NCBI GenBank assembly: GCA_008694505.1
Contig: VZDJ01000594.1
Coordinates: forward strand, 8,839,035 to 8,903,034
Reading direction: 5' to 3'
Source: Cyanoderma ruficeps
Lineage: Eukaryota; Chordata; Aves; Passeriformes; Timaliidae
Length of the DNA: 64,000 nucleotides
In this document: piece by piece, positions 60,812-64,000 of the stretch
How positions within the stretch are numbered: the first letter of the stretch is position 1
Layout of the letters: every line of letters starts with the position of its first letter
Program-made: the position numbers and the translations under genes
The notes under the pieces: generated by a model
Databases searched by the model: none
What the model was told of the DNA's origin: nothing
Seen by the model: only the letters and a program-made list of their open reading frames with translations

Positions 60812-61036
60812 GGCAAAAAACCTGAGATAAGTGATATAAAACCCTACTGTGTGTACTCAGGGATTGCCTGATCCTGCCCATCATTAGAGGGAGAAGCTCC
60901 GTGGGAGAGCAGATGTCTCCTCCAGAACTAGTTACTGGAGTTTGGAAAGGATCTCAGGGAAATCCGCTTTATACTCAAAAGCACATGTTTTCTGAAATGC
61001 TTTCTGACTGTGCATGTTCAGCACTAGCAATAATTT

Positions 61037-61107
61037 AGGCCCCAATCCAATACCCACAGAAGTAATGGGTGTCTTTCCGTTAACTTCTTTTTAATAGACC
61101 AGACCCA
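61037..61107. repeat. Decayed palindromic relic, GGCCCCAATCC type
   Basis: Left arm AGGCCCCAATCCAATACCC, centre ACAGAAGTAATGGGTGTCTT with TCCGTTAACTTC, right arm AATAGACCAGACCC. Centre halves AGAAGTAATGGG and CCGTTAACTTC are inverted copies, matching the family's AAGTCAATGGG/CCATTGACTTC core. Confidence 0.55.
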
Positions 61108-61202
61108 TAAAGAGAAACAAGCATACTTTTAAGAGCCTGCTAATCTGTGGAGCATGTGTTACTTTGAGTGAAATCCCCTAGCACACTGTGAATGGAACGT
61201 TT

Positions 61203-61247
61203 CCAAAAAAAAACCAAAAAACAAAAACGAAATAAAGAAAAAAGAGT
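61203..61247. repeat. A-rich low-complexity tract
   Basis: About 45 bases of A-rich sequence interrupted mostly by C and G (CCAAAAAAAAACCAAAAAAC). No retroposon body recognised alongside. Confidence 0.8.
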
Positions 61248-61984
61248 AAATATCCATTTGTGGAAGCTAAGAAACTGCAATAGCTGAAAAAGGAAAGGTC
61301 AGCTGCATTCCAGACTGAAAACTGATGATCTTCATGGTTATGAATGCGCTTTTTCCATGTCTGGGAATTGTGAAGATGCCTCAATATTAATTTTATAGGG
61401 GAGACATTAACAAGAAATCCACCCAAACAAAGCCCACACCTCCTCACTTCACCTGAAAATAAATTGCATGAGTTTTCGAAGCAAGGGACACAACTTCCTT
61501 ACAAATAATTGGAATAACACTTTACCTGTTGTTTCATAATCAACACAACTTTTTTTTTTAAAAATGTATTATAAATATAAAAAAGTAACCTGATAGTGTT
61601 GTTAGTACATTGCACGTTTTTGTAAATTAATTTATATCATTTCCATAACTCTATTGTGTACTTATTTTCCTTTTTGAAGCAAAAAGCAAAATAGCCTCCA
61701 AGTGTTTAGTCTGATTTTCTGTAAAACTTCAGAACTGGAATTTCGTGTGCTAATTCTGTAATTTAATCCAATAATATATGACTGTGTTAGAACATACCTA
61801 TACTAGGGAGTAATTCAAACTTAAGATATCTAAGAAATTGACAGTCTATGGCATCCCGTGTTGAAGGAGTAGGTGAAGAGTAAAATGTCTGCTTTTTCCA
61901 GTTTGTTTGTCTAATTTCGCCTTCTAGTGCTTTGATGTGCCAGATTAAAGAACTGCCTAGGACCAGATACTGTGCAGGTACTTA
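61248..61984. other. Probable intron, unique sequence
   Basis: Very AT-rich, especially 61,550-61,640. A CTCF-like word in inverted orientation (CGCCTTCTAGTGC, about 61,918-61,930) lies here but is weaker than the site at 28.5 kb. Confidence 0.4.
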
Positions 61985-62200
61985 CAGACTGTGATCAAAT
62001 CTTCTTTTAACCTGCTCTTTGATAAGCTAACACGATTGAATTCTCTGAATCTCCCACAGAAAAACATGTTTCCCAGAATGACCATAAATCATTCTTGGCC
62101 ATTTGTTTGATACTGTTGCACTGGTGTAAAATTGGAGGTGTCCAGTGAAGAATCAAGCTCTGTGCTTTATTTATTTTGTAGACGCTCTTGTTCTTTGAAA
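61985..62200 (-). mobile_element. Ancient CR1/L3-like LINE fragment
   Basis: The plus strand reads GTGATCAAATCTTCTTTTAA, then CCTGCTCTTTGATAAGCTAA, then CATAAATCATTCTTGGCCATTT. This is the known order of an inverted, old CR1/L3-type 3' coding region (ATCAAATCACCTCTTAACC..., CTTTGATAAGCTAAATAG..., CATTCTTGTGGCTCTT). Further right the match fades. No frame is preserved. Confidence 0.6.
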
Positions 62201-62417
62201 AATATTAGGCTTTAAATACCTTCCAAAATGTGACCAGCTCTGTATTTCTGCCAAAGAAAAACTGACAGTTGTCTAAAAGCATCTTCCCTTGTGTAAATTC
62301 ACAATTTTAAATATTTGCATACTGGTATATGTTTTAGAGAAGCAGTTATAGTGAAGTAATGTTCACTGAGCCTTTGTGGTGAAAATCTCTGAAAGAACCA
62401 GAAAATGTTCCTTTCAG
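62201..62417. other. Probable intron, unique sequence
   Basis: AT-rich. Positions 62,384-62,420 contain an imperfect inverted repeat built on CTCTGAAAG and CTTTCAGAG. Confidence 0.4.
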
Positions 62418-62471
62418 AGAACATTTGGACCAGTGTGGTATGAATGCCAATATGATGTTTTTATCAGCTAG
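62418..62471 (+). other. Candidate micro-exon (54 bp)
   Basis: Bounded by an acceptor (GTTCCTTTCAG) and a near-consensus donor (GCTAG followed by GTAAGT). The length is a multiple of three and one frame (EHLDQCGMNANMMFLSA) is open across it; the other two contain stops. The acceptor's pyrimidine tract is short and overlaps the inverted repeat, which lowers confidence. Not recognised as part of any known protein. Confidence 0.15.
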
Positions 62472-64000
62472 GTAAGTGAATCATCTGTCTTGATGATCCT
62501 GTTGCTGATGAAATCAATAGGGAATCCTCCTCAGACTCCCATGGAAGGGAGTATCCAACTACTGTCATCTCCTTGGAGGCTGTACCTGCTCAATCCAGCC
62601 ATCTCCATTCTTCGACAACTGCACTTCTTGGGAAATCCAAGCATTAAAGTAATACTGTGCTATAAGTAAGTATTGAGTTTCGCTGAGATCTGGCTGCAGA
62701 TCTTGCTGGCCCAGGCACAAGGAGGTTCTTTGATGTTTGTTCAGTGTTCTAGTAAAGAAGGAAAGTTGCCTCTTGGTTGCAGTAGCCCAGGATCAAAACT
62801 GACAGCTGTCAAAACCATCACAGTTTAGAAGTTCTCCTCTGTGTCATTCACTAGACATTAGCACTCCAAAGCCCCATTTCTCCTGGTGTCTGCCTCTGAC
62901 AGCAGGCAGCTGCAGATGCTCAGGGCAGAATCTGTGCAGCATGCACTGCATCAGTGTATAGAGAATTCATCCCTAGAAAGCTCTCCCTGCATCCAGGGGT
63001 GACGTTTTCTTTAATGCTTCTACCTTGGCCCTTTTTTAAATTATATTGTTTGAGCTCATCTTCACCAGAAGATAAATCCACATTTCTTAGCTCATGCCAG
63101 TGTTAGATTTAGGAATACGGGTTTATTCGACCCACCTGTAGAGATGGTGGGTAAAGTTTTAAGTCCTTTTTGTCTAAAGTGTGCCGTTCGGTGTATGGCT
63201 TGGAATCTTATGTCTTCTGGAAGAGGAGATGGATTGAGGGATTAAGGTTTAGCCAAAGAACCATAATATGTGTGCTCACATACATATTTAAAAGTGGAAA
63301 GTAGGTTCTGAAAGGAAACTCAAGTCTCTTACCTGACACTAATTAAAGGCAAAGTACAGTGTACAAAATTTTGCTTTTTTTATTTCCTGGTTGTACAAAT
63401 AAATTAATATGATGTTAGGGAAGTTATAAGTGGTTGATAACCAAGTAAATGACAGCAAAAGCTAGCAGTGAGCCTCCTTCTATGGACAGGTTCCCCAGAG
63501 GCTGTACTTGAAAAACCTCCTGGGACTACAAGCAGTCAGTGGGAGCTGAATGTGTTCAGGGTGTTAAGACTTACATACCATGAGCATAAAGAGTTTGGTC
63601 AAGGCTTTAAGATAAGGTATAATCATCTGTGCTCAAAGAAGTTTAAATTCTTCCCCTGTAGGCAGGAAGATGTAATGCATAACATGTACATGAACATTGT
63701 CAATATCCAGCTACTACAATTAGTACAACCGTAGCTGAAGTTGCATTGATCCTGAATGAAGAATTCCTGTTTATGGCTGGCAGAGGCAGCTTGCCTGCAG
63801 GTTCCTCTGGGGCTGGCACATAAAGCACTCTTCAGCCTAAATGCATGAACTTCAGCCTCTTTTGCTCTGCTTATATTTCAGATAAACCACCAGCAGCTTG
63901 ATGTTTATAGTGGAATGCAATCTGAAAATCAATGTTCCCTTGTCTGCTTTCACTATTGCGCTCCGTTGCTCTTTGTGGTGTTATGTTATTAAAATTACAT
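62472..64000. other. Probable intron, unique sequence to window edge
   Basis: No exon, RNA gene or clear transposon recognised. The 88-codon plus-strand frame at 63,468-63,734 has no domain. Any continuing gene must have most of its coding exons beyond the right end. Confidence 0.45.

Noticed and set aside
1..64000. Endogenous retrovirus, tRNA, rRNA, microRNA and CRISPR features
   Set aside because: No paired long terminal repeats, gag/pol motifs, tRNA boxes in a cloverleaf context, rRNA words or spaced direct repeats were seen. Small hairpins found are transposon relics.

Overview
This 64 kb window looks like non-coding DNA from a bird, possibly a songbird, centred on one strong CpG-island promoter. 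The evidence for a bird is two reasonably preserved 3' ends of CR1 LINEs (about 9.70-10.03 kb and 17.78-18.48 kb), both on the minus strand and carrying the avian CR1 3' terminus. Other interspersed repeats are few and very old: diverged CR1 pieces, MIR-like SINE relics and short palindromic elements of the sort found across sauropsids. Base composition is AT-rich outside three sharply GC-rich islands. No recent retroviral or DNA-transposon insertion was recognised. The species call is inference.

I found no protein-coding gene that I can defend. Most long open frames come from GC-rich low-complexity DNA (22.3-23.3 kb, 25.4-26.6 kb), repeats (17.9-18.4 kb) or chance. No RNA gene, CRISPR array or bacterial-type feature is present.

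Layout. 1-12.6 kb: AT-rich unique sequence with a gapped CTTT/CTTC microsatellite, a short CA repeat, a purine-rich tract and one CR1 3' end. 12.6-13.9 kb: an unexplained GC-rich island with a 17-bp minisatellite and a good splice donor. 13.9-22.6 kb: unique sequence and a second CR1. 22.6-23.2 kb: a CpG-dense patch built on a 21-bp minisatellite. 24.7-26.5 kb: a large CpG island with an AT-rich TATA-like element, a pyrimidine tract, a likely first exon and a consensus donor at 26,041 on the plus strand. 26.5-64 kb: AT-rich sequence best read as a very long first intron or flanking DNA. It holds old CR1 and MIR relics, palindromic relics, TG microsatellites, stretches resembling conserved enhancers, and two short candidate exons (57,142-57,225 and 62,418-62,471).

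The simplest model is that the CpG island starts a plus-strand gene whose 5' UTR, and perhaps a few codons, lie in exon 1 and whose remaining coding exons lie mostly beyond the right edge. The gene cannot be named from this window. The assembly has gaps at 1,621-1,640 and 41,541-41,566 and one ambiguous base at 25,983.
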